From: Carthagonibacter sp032251515
GTDB taxonomy: Bacteria; Gemmatimonadota; Gemmatimonadetes; Palauibacterales; Palauibacteraceae
Direction of reading: 5' to 3'
Length of the DNA: 64,000 bases
NCBI GenBank assembly: GCA_032251515.1
Contig: JAVVDU010000004.1
Location: 32,954-96,953 of the forward strand
The notes below the pieces were generated by a model, which did no database searches, was not told the DNA's origin, and was given only the letters and a program-made list of their open reading frames with translations. Both the position numbers and the translations under genes were made by a program. Shown here in pieces: positions 52,204 to 60,271 of this stretch. How positions within the stretch are numbered: the first letter of the stretch is position 1; every line of letters begins with the position of its first letter.

Positions 52204-52992
52204 CTACTTGCCGGTGAAGGACGGGGGGCGCTTCTCGACGTAGGCGGCGAGTCCCTCTCGCGCGTCGTCGGACTGGAACAGGAGCTGCTGCATCTCCCGC
52301 TCGATCGCCAGGCCCTCGGAGAACGGGACCTCGATCCCGGAGCACACGGCGCGCTTGATGCGGCCGACGGCCCGGGAGGCCTTGTGCGGCGGGACGAACC
52401 GGCCGGCGTACTCGAGCACCTGCTCCCAGAAGTCCTCGTGCTCGAACACCTTGTTCACCAGGCCCAGCTTGTGCGCGTCCTCGAACTCGAAGGTCCGCCC
52501 CTCCGCCATCATCTCGATGGCGCGCGACTTCCCGAGCAGCCGGCCGAGGCGCTGCGTGCCGCCGGTGCCGGGAAGCACGCCGAGGTTCACCTCGGGCAGG
52601 CCGATCTTGCCGCCGCCCTGGCGGGCGATGCGCAGGTCGCAGGCCAGGGCGATCTCCAGTCCGCCCCCCACAGTGTGCCCGTTCAGGGCGGCGATCACGA
52701 GCTTCGGCGTCTGCTCCAGCCGGTTCAGCGTCTCGTTGGCGTGCAGGCAGAAAAAGTACTTGAAGTGGGGGTCCGACTCCTGCAGCATGCCGATGTCGGC
52801 CCCGGCGCAGAAGAACTTCTCTCCCTGCCCGCGCAGCACGATCACGTGAACCTGCTCGTCGAAGCGCGCCGAGAGGATCGCCTCGTCGAGCTGGCGCATC
52901 ATCTCGTACGTGTAGGTGTTGGCCGGCGGGTCGTCGAGCGTGAGGATCGCGATGCCGCCCCGCACCTCGTACTGGATCAGCGGATCTGCCAT
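52204..52992 (-). CDS. Enoyl-CoA hydratase/isomerase family protein
   Basis: A 262-residue crotonase with both catalytic glutamates (GHTVGGGLEIALACD; KIGLPEVNLGVLPGTGGTQR). It differs from the other three crotonases in the window by a longer N-terminal loop (ADIGMLQESDPHFKYFF) and a C-terminus ending YVEKRPPSFTGK. It is the first gene of the minus-strand block and faces nfeD across 182 bases. Exact substrate unknown. Confidence 0.9.
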   Translation of the reverse strand: MADPLIQYEVRGGIAILTLDDPPANTYTYEMMRQLDEAILSARFDEQVHVIVLRGQGEKFFCAGADIGMLQESDPHFKYFFCLHANETLNRLEQTPKLVIAALNGHTVGGGLEIALACDLRIARQGGGKIGLPEVNLGVLPGTGGTQRLGRLLGKSRAIEMMAEGRTFEFEDAHKLGLVNKVFEHEDFWEQVLEYAGRFVPPHKASRAVGRIKRAVCSGIEVPFSEGLAIEREMQQLLFQSDDAREGLAAYVEKRPPSFTGK

Positions 52993-53139
52993 GGTCGTCG
53001 TGTCTCCCTTCCGAGAAGCGCCCCCCTGCGTGCCCGGACGGGCCGGGGGAGCGAAAAGCTAGCCCGCGCGGGTCCGCCGCGCGACAGGCCGCACGGCGTC
53101 CGGGAGCGGCTCTCCCGCGGTCCCGCGCAGCCGCACGTC

Positions 53140-53168
53140 TTGGGCGGCGCGCGCCGCGGCGCTATGAT
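53140..53168 (+). promoter_or_regulatory. Candidate promoter for a leaderless nfeD transcript
   Basis: TTGGGC (53140-53145), 17 bases, TATGAT (53163-53168). Only six bases separate the -10 box from the A of the nfeD ATG, so transcription would start at or within a base or two of the start codon. No Shine-Dalgarno sequence is present, as expected for a leaderless mRNA. Confidence 0.55.
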
Positions 53169-53174
53169 TCCGGC

Positions 53175-54539
53175 ATGAACGCTTCACGCACCTGGGCGCT
53201 GGTCGCCCTCGCCGCGGGCCTGGCGGGCGTGACCGGGCCTGCCGCCCCGCGGGCTCCCGTTCAAGACACGTCCCAGGTCGTCCGGGTTCCCGTCACGGGC
53301 ACGATCGAGCTGGGGCTGGCACCCTTCGTGGCCCGCGCGCTCTCCGAGGCGGAAGCGGCCGGCGCGGACCTGGTGGTGTTCGAGATCGACACGCCGGGAG
53401 GGCGGGTCGACGCGGCGTGGCAGATCATCGACGCGGTGCGCGACGCGGAGGTCCGGACCGTGGCCTGGGTGAACCGCCGCGCGTTGTCGGCCGGCGCGAT
53501 GATCGCCCTGTCGGCCGATCGGATCGTCATGCGGCCCGGCGGGGTGATCGGCGCGGCCACGCCCGTCACGGGCGAAGGGCGGAAGGCGTCGGAGAAGATG
53601 GTCAGCGCGATGCGCTCCGAGTTCCGGGCCCTGGCGGAGGAGCGGGGGCTCGATCCCGCGATCGCCGAGGCGATGGTGGACGAGGAGGTCGAGATTCCCG
53701 GGGTGATCGAGGCCGGCCGCCTGCTGACGCTGACCAGCGAGGAGGCCGTGCGGCTCGCGGTCGTGGACGGCACGGCCGCGGACTGGGACGCGGTGCTTCG
53801 CGCCGCCGGACTGGCGGACGCGGTCACGACGGAGGCCCGCCCGAACTGGGCCGAGCGCCTCGTCCGGCTCCTGACGCACCCGGCTCTCGCCCCGATGCTG
53901 CTCAGCCTCGGTTTCCTCGGCCTGCTGGTCGAGATCAAGACGCCGACCTTCGGCCTGGCGGGCGGCCTGGGCCTGCTCTGCCTCGCGGCGTTCTTCGGGG
54001 CGCGCTTCCTCGTGAACCTCGCGGGGCTCGAGGAGTTGCTCCTGCTCGGCGCCGGCGTCCTCCTCGTTACCCTCGAGATCCTCGTCGTGCCCGGCATCGG
54101 AGTGCCGGGCCTGCTGGGAGGGCTCGCGATTCTCGGAAGCATCACGCTCAGCATGCTCGGGAGCTATCCATCGGTGAACGACGTGATCGGGGCCCTCGGA
54201 ATTCTCGCGATATCGCTGCTCGCCCTCGGCCTGCTGGCCTTCGGGATCCTGCGGCACCTGCCGCACAGCCGCCGGCTGTCCGGGATCCTGCTCAGCAGGT
54301 CCACCAGCCGGGAGACCGGGTACCTGTCGGCCCCCGACCGGTCCGCCTACGTGGGGCGGCACGGCATCGCCCTGACGGACCTGCGGCCGTCGGGCTCGGC
54401 CCGCTTCGGGGAGGAGCGTCTCGACGTGGTGACCGAGGGCCCCTGGATCGAGGACGGCACGCCCGTCGTGGTCGTGCGTGCCGGAGTATCGGACCTCGTG
54501 GTGCGTGAGACCCCGCCGGAGGCGCCGCACGAGGCGTGA
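53175..54539 (+). CDS. nfeD: NfeD-family membrane-bound serine protease (long form)
   Basis: A 454-residue ClpP-class protease joined to the NfeD membrane and OB domains; partner of flotillin-like proteins in membrane quality control. Signal peptide, then protease domain with VVFEIDTPGGRV, RALSAGAMIALSADRIVM (nucleophile Ser) and EGRKASEKMVSAMR (general-base Lys). Membrane helices lie at about 230-370, and the OB domain (LTDLRPSGSARFGEERLDVVTEG) ends the protein. It is followed by floA, the standard pairing. Confidence 0.92.
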   Translation: MNASRTWALVALAAGLAGVTGPAAPRAPVQDTSQVVRVPVTGTIELGLAPFVARALSEAEAAGADLVVFEIDTPGGRVDAAWQIIDAVRDAEVRTVAWVNRRALSAGAMIALSADRIVMRPGGVIGAATPVTGEGRKASEKMVSAMRSEFRALAEERGLDPAIAEAMVDEEVEIPGVIEAGRLLTLTSEEAVRLAVVDGTAADWDAVLRAAGLADAVTTEARPNWAERLVRLLTHPALAPMLLSLGFLGLLVEIKTPTFGLAGGLGLLCLAAFFGARFLVNLAGLEELLLLGAGVLLVTLEILVVPGIGVPGLLGGLAILGSITLSMLGSYPSVNDVIGALGILAISLLALGLLAFGILRHLPHSRRLSGILLSRSTSRETGYLSAPDRSAYVGRHGIALTDLRPSGSARFGEERLDVVTEGPWIEDGTPVVVVRAGVSDLVVRETPPEAPHEA

Positions 54540-54588
54540 GTGCACGAGCCGGGCCGGAACCCCTTTTGACCTGATCGGAGCCAGATTC

Positions 54589-55584
54589 ATGAACGATGCG
54601 ACCGCGTTCGGAGCCATGTTCATCGTCGTCGGCGTGATCCTCCTGTTCCTGCTTCTGAGCTGGGCCGTTCCGGTCCGCCTGTGGGTCGAGGCCTACGCCA
54701 GCGGTGTCCGGGTCGGCATGGGCAGCCTGATCGGGATGCGCCTGCGCAAGGTGAGCCCGCCTTCGATCATCCGGCCGCTGATCGCGGCCACCAAGGCGGG
54801 CTTGAAGCTCGACGTGAACGACTTCGAGGCGCACTACCTGGCCGGGGGCGACGTGGCCCGCGTGGCGACGGCGCTGATCTCGGCGGACAAGGCGAACATC
54901 GACCTCGGGTTCGAGCAGGCGGCGGCGATCGACCTCGCGGGGAGGGACGTGCTCGAAGCCGTTCAGGTGTCGGTGAACCCCAAGGTGATCCAGACGCCGA
55001 AGGTGGCGGCGATGGCCACGGATGGGATCCAGCTCATCGCCATCGCGCGCGTGACGGTGCGGGCGAACATCAACCGCCTCGTGGGTGGGGCGGGCGAGGA
55101 GACGATCCTGGCACGCGTCGGCGAGGGAATCGTGAGCACGATCGGTTCGGCCGACTCGCACAAGGCGGTACTCGAGAACCCGGACAAGATCTCGAAGACC
55201 GTGCTCGCCAAGGGGCTGGACAGCGGGACCGCGTTCGAGATCCTCTCCATCGACATCGCCGACGTGGACGTCGGCAAGAACATCGGCGCGGAGCTGCAGA
55301 TCGACCAGGCGGAGGCGGACAAGCAGATCGCCCAGGCGAAGGCGGAGGAGCGCCGCGCCATCGCCGTCGCGGCGGAGCAGGAGTACCGGGCCAAGGTCGA
55401 GGAGATGCGGGCGGAGGTGATCCGGGCCGAGGCCGAGGTCCCGCTCGCCATGGCCGAGGCGTTCCGCAGTGGCCGTCTCGGCGTCATGGACTACATGCGC
55501 TACCGGAACGTCGAGGCGGACACGCGGATGCGGGACGCGATCGCGGAGCCGGACGAGTCGGGGTCGAGGAAGGGGTCGGACTGA
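54589..55584 (+). CDS. floA: Flotillin-like protein FloA
   Basis: Membrane-microdomain scaffold of the FloA (YqfA) family, 331 residues. One N-terminal membrane segment (FGAMFIVVGVILLFLLLSWAV) is followed by the conserved core: RLRKVSPPSIIRPLIAATKAG, LDVNDFEAHYLAGG, IDLAGRDVLEAVQVSVNP and GIQLIAIARVTVRANI. A charged coiled region (EADKQIAQAKAEERRAIAVA) comes near the C-terminus. ATG 54589 has CGGAG upstream. Works with nfeD, 49 bases before it. Confidence 0.95.
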   Translation: MNDATAFGAMFIVVGVILLFLLLSWAVPVRLWVEAYASGVRVGMGSLIGMRLRKVSPPSIIRPLIAATKAGLKLDVNDFEAHYLAGGDVARVATALISADKANIDLGFEQAAAIDLAGRDVLEAVQVSVNPKVIQTPKVAAMATDGIQLIAIARVTVRANINRLVGGAGEETILARVGEGIVSTIGSADSHKAVLENPDKISKTVLAKGLDSGTAFEILSIDIADVDVGKNIGAELQIDQAEADKQIAQAKAEERRAIAVAAEQEYRAKVEEMRAEVIRAEAEVPLAMAEAFRSGRLGVMDYMRYRNVEADTRMRDAIAEPDESGSRKGSD

Positions 55585-55587
55585 GCC

Positions 55588-56205
55588 GTGGAGGGATTGC
55601 TCGTCGTCCTGGCCCTGGTCGTTCTCTCGATCCTGCAGAACGTCTCCCGCGCCGGCCGCGACGCGGACGGCCAGGAGGATGCGTCCGACCCGGAGCCCGG
55701 AGCGGCCTCGCCGGGCCGCGTCCGCCAGGTCGATCCCGGCGACGTCGCGGCCGATGCCGAGCGGCTGCGGCGCGAGGCATACGCAGCGATCCGTGAGATG
55801 CTGGGCGGCGGGGGCGGGACCGGGGAGGAGCCGGCGCGTCCCGCCGGGAACGCTCCGGTCGGGGTGCCCGGCGACGCGCCGATGCCCCACGCCCCCCCTG
55901 TGCCGGTCGAGGCCCGGGCGCCCCGTGAGCCCAGGGCGCCACGGAAGGCCCGGGCGCCGCACGTATCCCGGGTGTCGCGGGAATCTCGGGCACCGCGGAA
56001 GGACCGGGTGCCACGGGAGAAGCGGGTGCCGCAGGAAGTGCGGGGGCGGCGGGCCAGGCGAGAGGCCGTGCCGCCACCACCGCGACGGGCGCCTTCCGGG
56101 CTGGCGCGGCTCGAGCAGCTGCCGCCGCTGCGGCGTGCCATCCTGCACGCCGAACTCCTGGGTCCGCCGGTGGCCCTGCGCGAGGACGGGCCGCCCGCGC
56201 GCTGA
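55588..56205 (+). CDS. Single-pass membrane protein with hexapeptide repeats, downstream of floA
   Basis: A 205-residue protein (GTG start, three bases after floA). An N-terminal helix (LLVVLALVVLSILQNV) precedes an acidic-to-basic low-complexity region. Seven tandem copies of R-[AV]-P-R-x-x form residues about 110-151, giving a strongly basic Arg/Pro rod. The C-terminal motif LPPLRRAILHAELLGPPVALRE is more conserved-looking; similar LRRAI...EILGPP tails are familiar to me from small membrane proteins of this kind, without known function. Probably works with the NfeD-FloA pair (inference from spacing). Confidence 0.75.
   Translation: MEGLLVVLALVVLSILQNVSRAGRDADGQEDASDPEPGAASPGRVRQVDPGDVAADAERLRREAYAAIREMLGGGGGTGEEPARPAGNAPVGVPGDAPMPHAPPVPVEARAPREPRAPRKARAPHVSRVSRESRAPRKDRVPREKRVPQEVRGRRARREAVPPPPRRAPSGLARLEQLPPLRRAILHAELLGPPVALREDGPPAR
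55915..56040 (+). repeat. Seven tandem 18-bp coding repeats (R-A/V-P-R-x-x)
   Basis: Units translate RAPREP, RAPRKA, RAPHVS, RVSRES, RAPRKD, RVPREK, RVPQEV. They are degenerate at DNA level, so the array is old or under selection for Arg/Pro content. Copy number could vary between strains. Confidence 0.75.
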
Positions 56206-56245
56206 TCTCTGCCCGCCGCTGCGCGGCCCTCCGCATCTTCGGAAC

Positions 56246-56270
56246 GCGATGGGACGGTCCGTCCCATCGC
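56246..56270 (+). terminator. Near-perfect 25-base palindrome after the floA operon
   Basis: GCGATGGGACGG-T-CCGTCCCATCGC, folding as an 11-bp stem with a 3-base loop, 41 bases past the stop of the repeat protein. No T-tract. It likely ends the nfeD-floA transcript; the kinase gene starts 138 bases later. Confidence 0.55.
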
Positions 56271-56407
56271 CGCCCGCCCCCCCGCGTCGTGGAGCCTCTC
56301 CGTCTGGCGGTCCGTCCCCCGGTGTGAAAGATTGTCCCGTCGCAGCCGGGGAAGGCGCACGTCGCGCCTTCGGGCCACGCGATCCGCGAACGACGGGGTG
56401 CGCCGGC

Positions 56408-58240
56408 GTGGAGAGCAGAAGGGGACCGCGACTCATCGAGACGGGCCGCATCGCGGAGCTGTGCGACGCGGCGAGCTCGATGCTCGAGACGCTCGACCTC
56501 GAGGAGATCCTCGGGATCGTCACGTCGCAGATGCGCGAGCTGTTCGACGGGGCCGGCGCCGCCGTGCAGGTGGTCGACCCGGTGGACGGGCGCCTGCGGG
56601 TCGTGGCCGCGAGCGGCTCGCTGGCCCGGACGCGGGGCAACGTGCACGCGCCGCAGGGCACGGTGAGCGGGGAGGCGATGACCGGGCTCCGCCCGGTGAT
56701 CCGCAAGATGGTTCCCGACGAGCCGCCGTTCCACGCCGCCGGTCTCGTACCGGGCGATCCGGCGGGCGTGCTGGTCGTTCCCCTGCGCGCGCGCGACGGT
56801 GCCTACGGTACGCTGGCCGTGGTCACCGAAGCGGAGGAGATCGACCTCCTGCGCGACGAGGCCGACCTGCTGGCCTCGTTCGGTCACCTCGCCGGGCTCG
56901 CGATTCAGAACGCCCGCATGTTCGAGGCGGAGACCGCCCGGGCGACCGAGAGCGACGTTCGTCGTGCCGCCACCGAGGACCACGTCTCCCTGCTCGAGAG
57001 TCTTCACGCGGCTGAGGTCGAGGTCTCGAAGGACCTCGAGCTCGATGCTCTCCTCCAGACGGTCACGGACAAGGCCCGCGAGCTCACGAACGCCGAGTAC
57101 GGCGCGCTCGGCGTGCTGCACCCCGACGGAGACCGGCTCGAGCGGTTCATCACCAGCGGCATGCCGGAGGAGGAGGCCGCCCGCATCGCATCGCTCCCGG
57201 TGGGCAAGGGCCTTCTGGGCGCCGTGATCCGCAGCCGCAACGTGATCCGCACCGGCGACGTGAGAACGGACCCGCGGTCGGCGGGCATGCCGCACGGTCA
57301 TCCGGCCATGGGAGCGTTCCTGGGCGTGCCGATCCGCATGGGCGATCGCGTGTTCGGTAATCTGTACCTGACGAACAAGCGCGATGCCGAGACGTTCACG
57401 GACCGGGACGAGGCGATCGTGTCGATGCTGGCCGCGCACGCCGCCGTGTCGATCGAGAACGCCCGCCAGTTCCGCACTCTGCAGCGCCTTCTCGAAGAGC
57501 TGCGGCAGACCCAGCAGCAACGCGACCGGTTCTACGCCTTCGTGAACCACGACCTGCGGAATGCCTGCAGCGGCGTGTTGATGTGGTCGGAGCGCCTGAT
57601 CGCCCGCACGAACGGCGAGGTGGGCGAGATCGCCGAGAAGATCCGCCGGGGCAGCGAGCACGCGATGCGGCTCGTGCGCGACGTGCTGGACCTCGAGAAC
57701 CTCGGCCAGGGGCGGCTCGAGACCTGGTCGCGGGTGATCGTGGTGGGCGAGCTGCTGCAGGCCGCCGTGGAGGGGGTGCGTCCCGAGGCGGAGAAGCGGG
57801 ACCAGCGCCTGAGGCTCGAGAAGGTGGCCGGCACCCTGCGGGTCGTGGCCGACCCGGACCGGGTCCATCAGATCGTGACGAACCTGCTCAGCAACGCCCT
57901 GAAGTTCTCGCCCGAAGGGAGCGCCATCACCGTGCGGGCCGAGCTCGACCGCGACGGGCCGCCGGCCGCCGACGGGGAGGGCCGGTGGGTCGCGGTGCAC
58001 GTGGCGGACGAGGGCCCCGGCATCCCCGCGGAGGACCTGGAGCGGATCTTCGGAGAGTGGGTCCGCGGCTCGACGCGCGAGCGCAAGGGCATGGGAATAG
58101 GGCTCACGCTGTCGCGCCGGCTCGCCGAGCACATGGGAGGGACTCTCACGGTCCTGTCGCAGGTCGACAGGGGTTCCACGTTCACCCTGTGGCTTCCGCA
58201 CGGCCGGGAGCCGGAGCGGCGGAGCGGCTGGATCGGCTGA
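56408..58240 (+). CDS. Double-GAF sensor histidine kinase
   Basis: A 610-residue cytoplasmic kinase with no membrane segment. Two GAF domains (about 15-165 and 205-360; GLLGAVIRSRNVIRTGDVRTD, AFLGVPIRMGDRVFGNLYLTNKRD) precede the dimerisation helix with phospho-acceptor His381 in FVNHDLRNACSG. This is a variant H-box (HDLRN, not HELRTPL). The ATPase domain shows VHQIVTNLLSNALKFSPEG, VADEGPGIPAEDLERIF and GMGIGLTLSRRLAEHMGG. GTG 56408 is the most plausible start, but upstream sequence is also open. It converges with an NtrC-type regulator, the likely partner. Confidence 0.88.
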   Translation: MESRRGPRLIETGRIAELCDAASSMLETLDLEEILGIVTSQMRELFDGAGAAVQVVDPVDGRLRVVAASGSLARTRGNVHAPQGTVSGEAMTGLRPVIRKMVPDEPPFHAAGLVPGDPAGVLVVPLRARDGAYGTLAVVTEAEEIDLLRDEADLLASFGHLAGLAIQNARMFEAETARATESDVRRAATEDHVSLLESLHAAEVEVSKDLELDALLQTVTDKARELTNAEYGALGVLHPDGDRLERFITSGMPEEEAARIASLPVGKGLLGAVIRSRNVIRTGDVRTDPRSAGMPHGHPAMGAFLGVPIRMGDRVFGNLYLTNKRDAETFTDRDEAIVSMLAAHAAVSIENARQFRTLQRLLEELRQTQQQRDRFYAFVNHDLRNACSGVLMWSERLIARTNGEVGEIAEKIRRGSEHAMRLVRDVLDLENLGQGRLETWSRVIVVGELLQAAVEGVRPEAEKRDQRLRLEKVAGTLRVVADPDRVHQIVTNLLSNALKFSPEGSAITVRAELDRDGPPAADGEGRWVAVHVADEGPGIPAEDLERIFGEWVRGSTRERKGMGIGLTLSRRLAEHMGGTLTVLSQVDRGSTFTLWLPHGREPERRSGWIG

Positions 58241-58252
58241 ATCCGCCGGCGC

Positions 58253-58272
58253 CGGGCCCTTCGCCGGGCCCG
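58253..58272. terminator. Shared hairpin between convergent kinase and regulator genes
   Basis: CGGGCCC/GGGCCCG, 7-bp stem with 6-base loop TTCGCC, in the 37 bases separating the two stop codons. Position suggests bidirectional termination. Confidence 0.5.
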
Positions 58273-58277
58273 TTCCG

Positions 58278-59690
58278 TCAGAGACGCAGTCCGGGGTGCG
58301 GCGACTCCGGCAGGATCCCGAGCTCCTTGTAGCGGCGCAGCTTCCGGTACAGCGTGCGGCGGCTGATCCCGAGCGCATCGGCCGCCGAGCTCTGGTGCCA
58401 CTGCGTCTGCTCGAGGATCTCGAGGATGTACTCCCGCTCCAGTCGCTCCAGGTCCCACTTCTCCTCGCGCGCCCGCGTCAGCATGTTCCGCTCCGGATCG
58501 GGCCGCTGGCCGGGCGGCTCGAAGGGAATCGCGCGCGCGCCCGCGTGCATGATCACGGCACGCTCGATGAAGTTCTCCAGTTCCCGCACGTTCCCGGGCC
58601 AGTCGTAGGCCATCAGGCGGGCCATCGTCTTCGGCGGGATGTCGGGCGGCTCGAGGTCGTTCTCCTCGGCGAACCGCTGCCGGAAGTGTTGGGCCAGCAG
58701 CGGAACGTCATCGCGCCGCTCGCGAAGCGGCGGCACCCGCACGGGAAAAACGTTCAGGCGGTAGAACAGGTCCTCCCGGAACTCCCCCTTCTCCACCAGC
58801 TCGCCGAGGTCCCGGTTCGTGGCCGCGATGAGGCGGAAGTCCACGGCGATCGGCTCCCGTCCCCCCACGCGCGTCACCTTCCGCTCCTGCAGGACGCGCA
58901 GGAGCTTGATCTGCACGGGCTCGGTCACCGTGCTGATCTCGTCCAGGAAGATCGATCCCCCCTGCGCTTCCTCGAACAGCCCCCGCTTGCTCTGCACGGC
59001 GCCGGTGAACGACCCCTTCATGTGCCCGAACATCTCGGACTCGAGCAGCGTCTCCGGCAGGGCGGAGCAGTTGATGGCGACGAACGGGCGACGGCTGCGG
59101 CCCGACAGCTCGTGCACGGCGCGCGCCACGAGCTCCTTCCCGGTCCCCGTGTCCCCGGTGATCAGCACGTTGGCGCGCGTCGGGGCGACGCGCTCGATGA
59201 GGCCGAGCACGCGCTGCATCGCCTGCGACTTGCCGACGAGATAGGAGCGGACGCCGGAGCTGGACTGGCTGCGCAGCTGCGCCACCTCGCGCTTCAGCTC
59301 CAGCTCCTCCATCGCCCGCGCCAGAACGTGGAGCAGCTCTTCGGTGCGGAACGGCTTCTTGATGAAGTCGACCGCACCGAGCTTCATGGCCTCCACGGCG
59401 CTGTCGATGGATCCGAACGCCGTCATCACGATGAACTGGGCGTCCGTCTGGAGCGCCGGTCCGGCCCCCAGGACGTTCAGGCCGTGCATGCCCGGAAGGT
59501 TCAGGTCGAGCAGCACGAGGTCGTAGAGTTGCGAGTCGAGCTGCTGGAGCCCCTCCTCTCCGGTCCGCACCGCCTCCACCCGGTATCCGTTTTCGCCGAG
59601 GACCGTGAGGAGGAGGTCCCTGACGTTGTCCTCGTCCTCCACCACGAGGATCCGGGGCGCCGCGTCGCCGCGCGCGTTCTCATCCCGCAT
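58278..59690 (-). CDS. NtrC-family sigma54-dependent response regulator
   Basis: A 470-residue regulator: receiver domain (phospho-Asp62 in LVLLDLNLPG; Lys of FIKKPFRTEE), AAA+ sigma54-activation domain (Walker A GDTGTGKE at 179-186; GSFTGA loop at 226-231 that contacts sigma54; Walker B GGSIFLDEI) and a Fis-type helix-turn-helix at the end (SSAADALGISRRTLYRKLRRY). ATG 59690 with GGAG six bases upstream; a longer in-frame extension to 60044 is rejected. Probably receives phosphate from the convergent kinase. Confidence 0.95.
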   Translation of the reverse strand: MRDENARGDAAPRILVVEDEDNVRDLLLTVLGENGYRVEAVRTGEEGLQQLDSQLYDLVLLDLNLPGMHGLNVLGAGPALQTDAQFIVMTAFGSIDSAVEAMKLGAVDFIKKPFRTEELLHVLARAMEELELKREVAQLRSQSSSGVRSYLVGKSQAMQRVLGLIERVAPTRANVLITGDTGTGKELVARAVHELSGRSRRPFVAINCSALPETLLESEMFGHMKGSFTGAVQSKRGLFEEAQGGSIFLDEISTVTEPVQIKLLRVLQERKVTRVGGREPIAVDFRLIAATNRDLGELVEKGEFREDLFYRLNVFPVRVPPLRERRDDVPLLAQHFRQRFAEENDLEPPDIPPKTMARLMAYDWPGNVRELENFIERAVIMHAGARAIPFEPPGQRPDPERNMLTRAREEKWDLERLEREYILEILEQTQWHQSSAADALGISRRTLYRKLRRYKELGILPESPHPGLRL

Positions 59691-60040
59691 GTGTGTCTCC
59701 GTCACGTCGAAATCCCGCTCGGTCGGCCTCGGAACGAGCCGCTCCGCTCCCGGTGCCCGGGGGACCGGGCCGGACGTCCGGGACGTGTCCCGCACGCGCG
59801 TTGCGCGAACTGTGCCATAACGGCCCGGCCGGCGAAAGTCGATGAGGAGAGAGTATAACGCATTTTTTCCCTGAAGGTTGGAGGTCGAGGACGGGGGTAC
59901 CTTCCCTCTCGCATCCTCCGCCCTCCTTGACGCAATGTCCCATTGCGGGTCGGTGTGTGTCAATGTGACCCAGCCGGGCCGGAAAGGATCCCGGCCCGGC
60001 CGGTGCGGAGCGGAGCGAGGATTCCGGCAGGCGTCCGGCC
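59691..60040 (-). promoter_or_regulatory. Regulatory region upstream of the NtrC-type gene
   Basis: No gene is seen in these 350 bases. On the minus strand they hold, in order: a 7-bp inverted repeat CGCAATG-TCC-CATTGCG (59931-59947), a -10-like TATACT (59857-59852) after an A-rich run, and TGGCACAGTTCGCGC (59817-59803), which keeps the GG-N10-GC spacing of a sigma54 -24/-12 promoter. The inverted repeat sits about 115-145 bases upstream of that element, a normal place for an enhancer site. Autoregulation is therefore possible. Confidence 0.45.
59973..60000 (-). terminator. Hairpin after the SURF1 operon
   Basis: GCCGGGCCGG/CCGGCCCGGC, 10-bp stem with 8-base loop, 40 bases beyond the stop of the 76-residue gene on the minus strand. 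No T-tract. Confidence 0.5.
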
Positions 60041-60271
60041 TCAATCCCGGAACGGGGACGGCGGGGGACGCCGGGGCGGCCGCGCGGCTTCGAACACGCG
60101 TCGCAGCTCCGCGTCGCTGAGCTCGAACGGGTCTTCCTGCCAGGAGGGCGCCCGTGCCGTCCGCGACGGGCCGGAATTGCCGGGTAGCGGCCGGAACTCC
60201 CAGGTGCCCCGGGACAGCGGGCGGACCTCCCAGCGTCCGCCTTCGGGATCGGTCCAGGTCCTGTGGCTCAC
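60041..60271 (-). CDS. Small conserved-looking hypothetical protein (76 residues)
   Basis: GTG 60271 overlaps the SURF1 stop (GTGA). The protein starts VSHRTWTDPEGGRWEVRPLSRGTWEF, a compact beta-rich pattern, and has a motif DPFELSDAELRRVFEAA before a Pro-rich tail. No known domain is recognised. Soluble, no signal peptide. The coupling to surf1 suggests a role linked to cytochrome oxidase assembly or simple co-transcription. Confidence 0.6.
   Translation of the reverse strand: MSHRTWTDPEGGRWEVRPLSRGTWEFRPLPGNSGPSRTARAPSWQEDPFELSDAELRRVFEAARPPRRPPPSPFRD

Noticed and set aside
55915..56040. CRISPR-like or mobile repeat array
   Set aside because: The repeats are contiguous, 18 bp, in frame, without spacers, and translate to a protein hexapeptide repeat.
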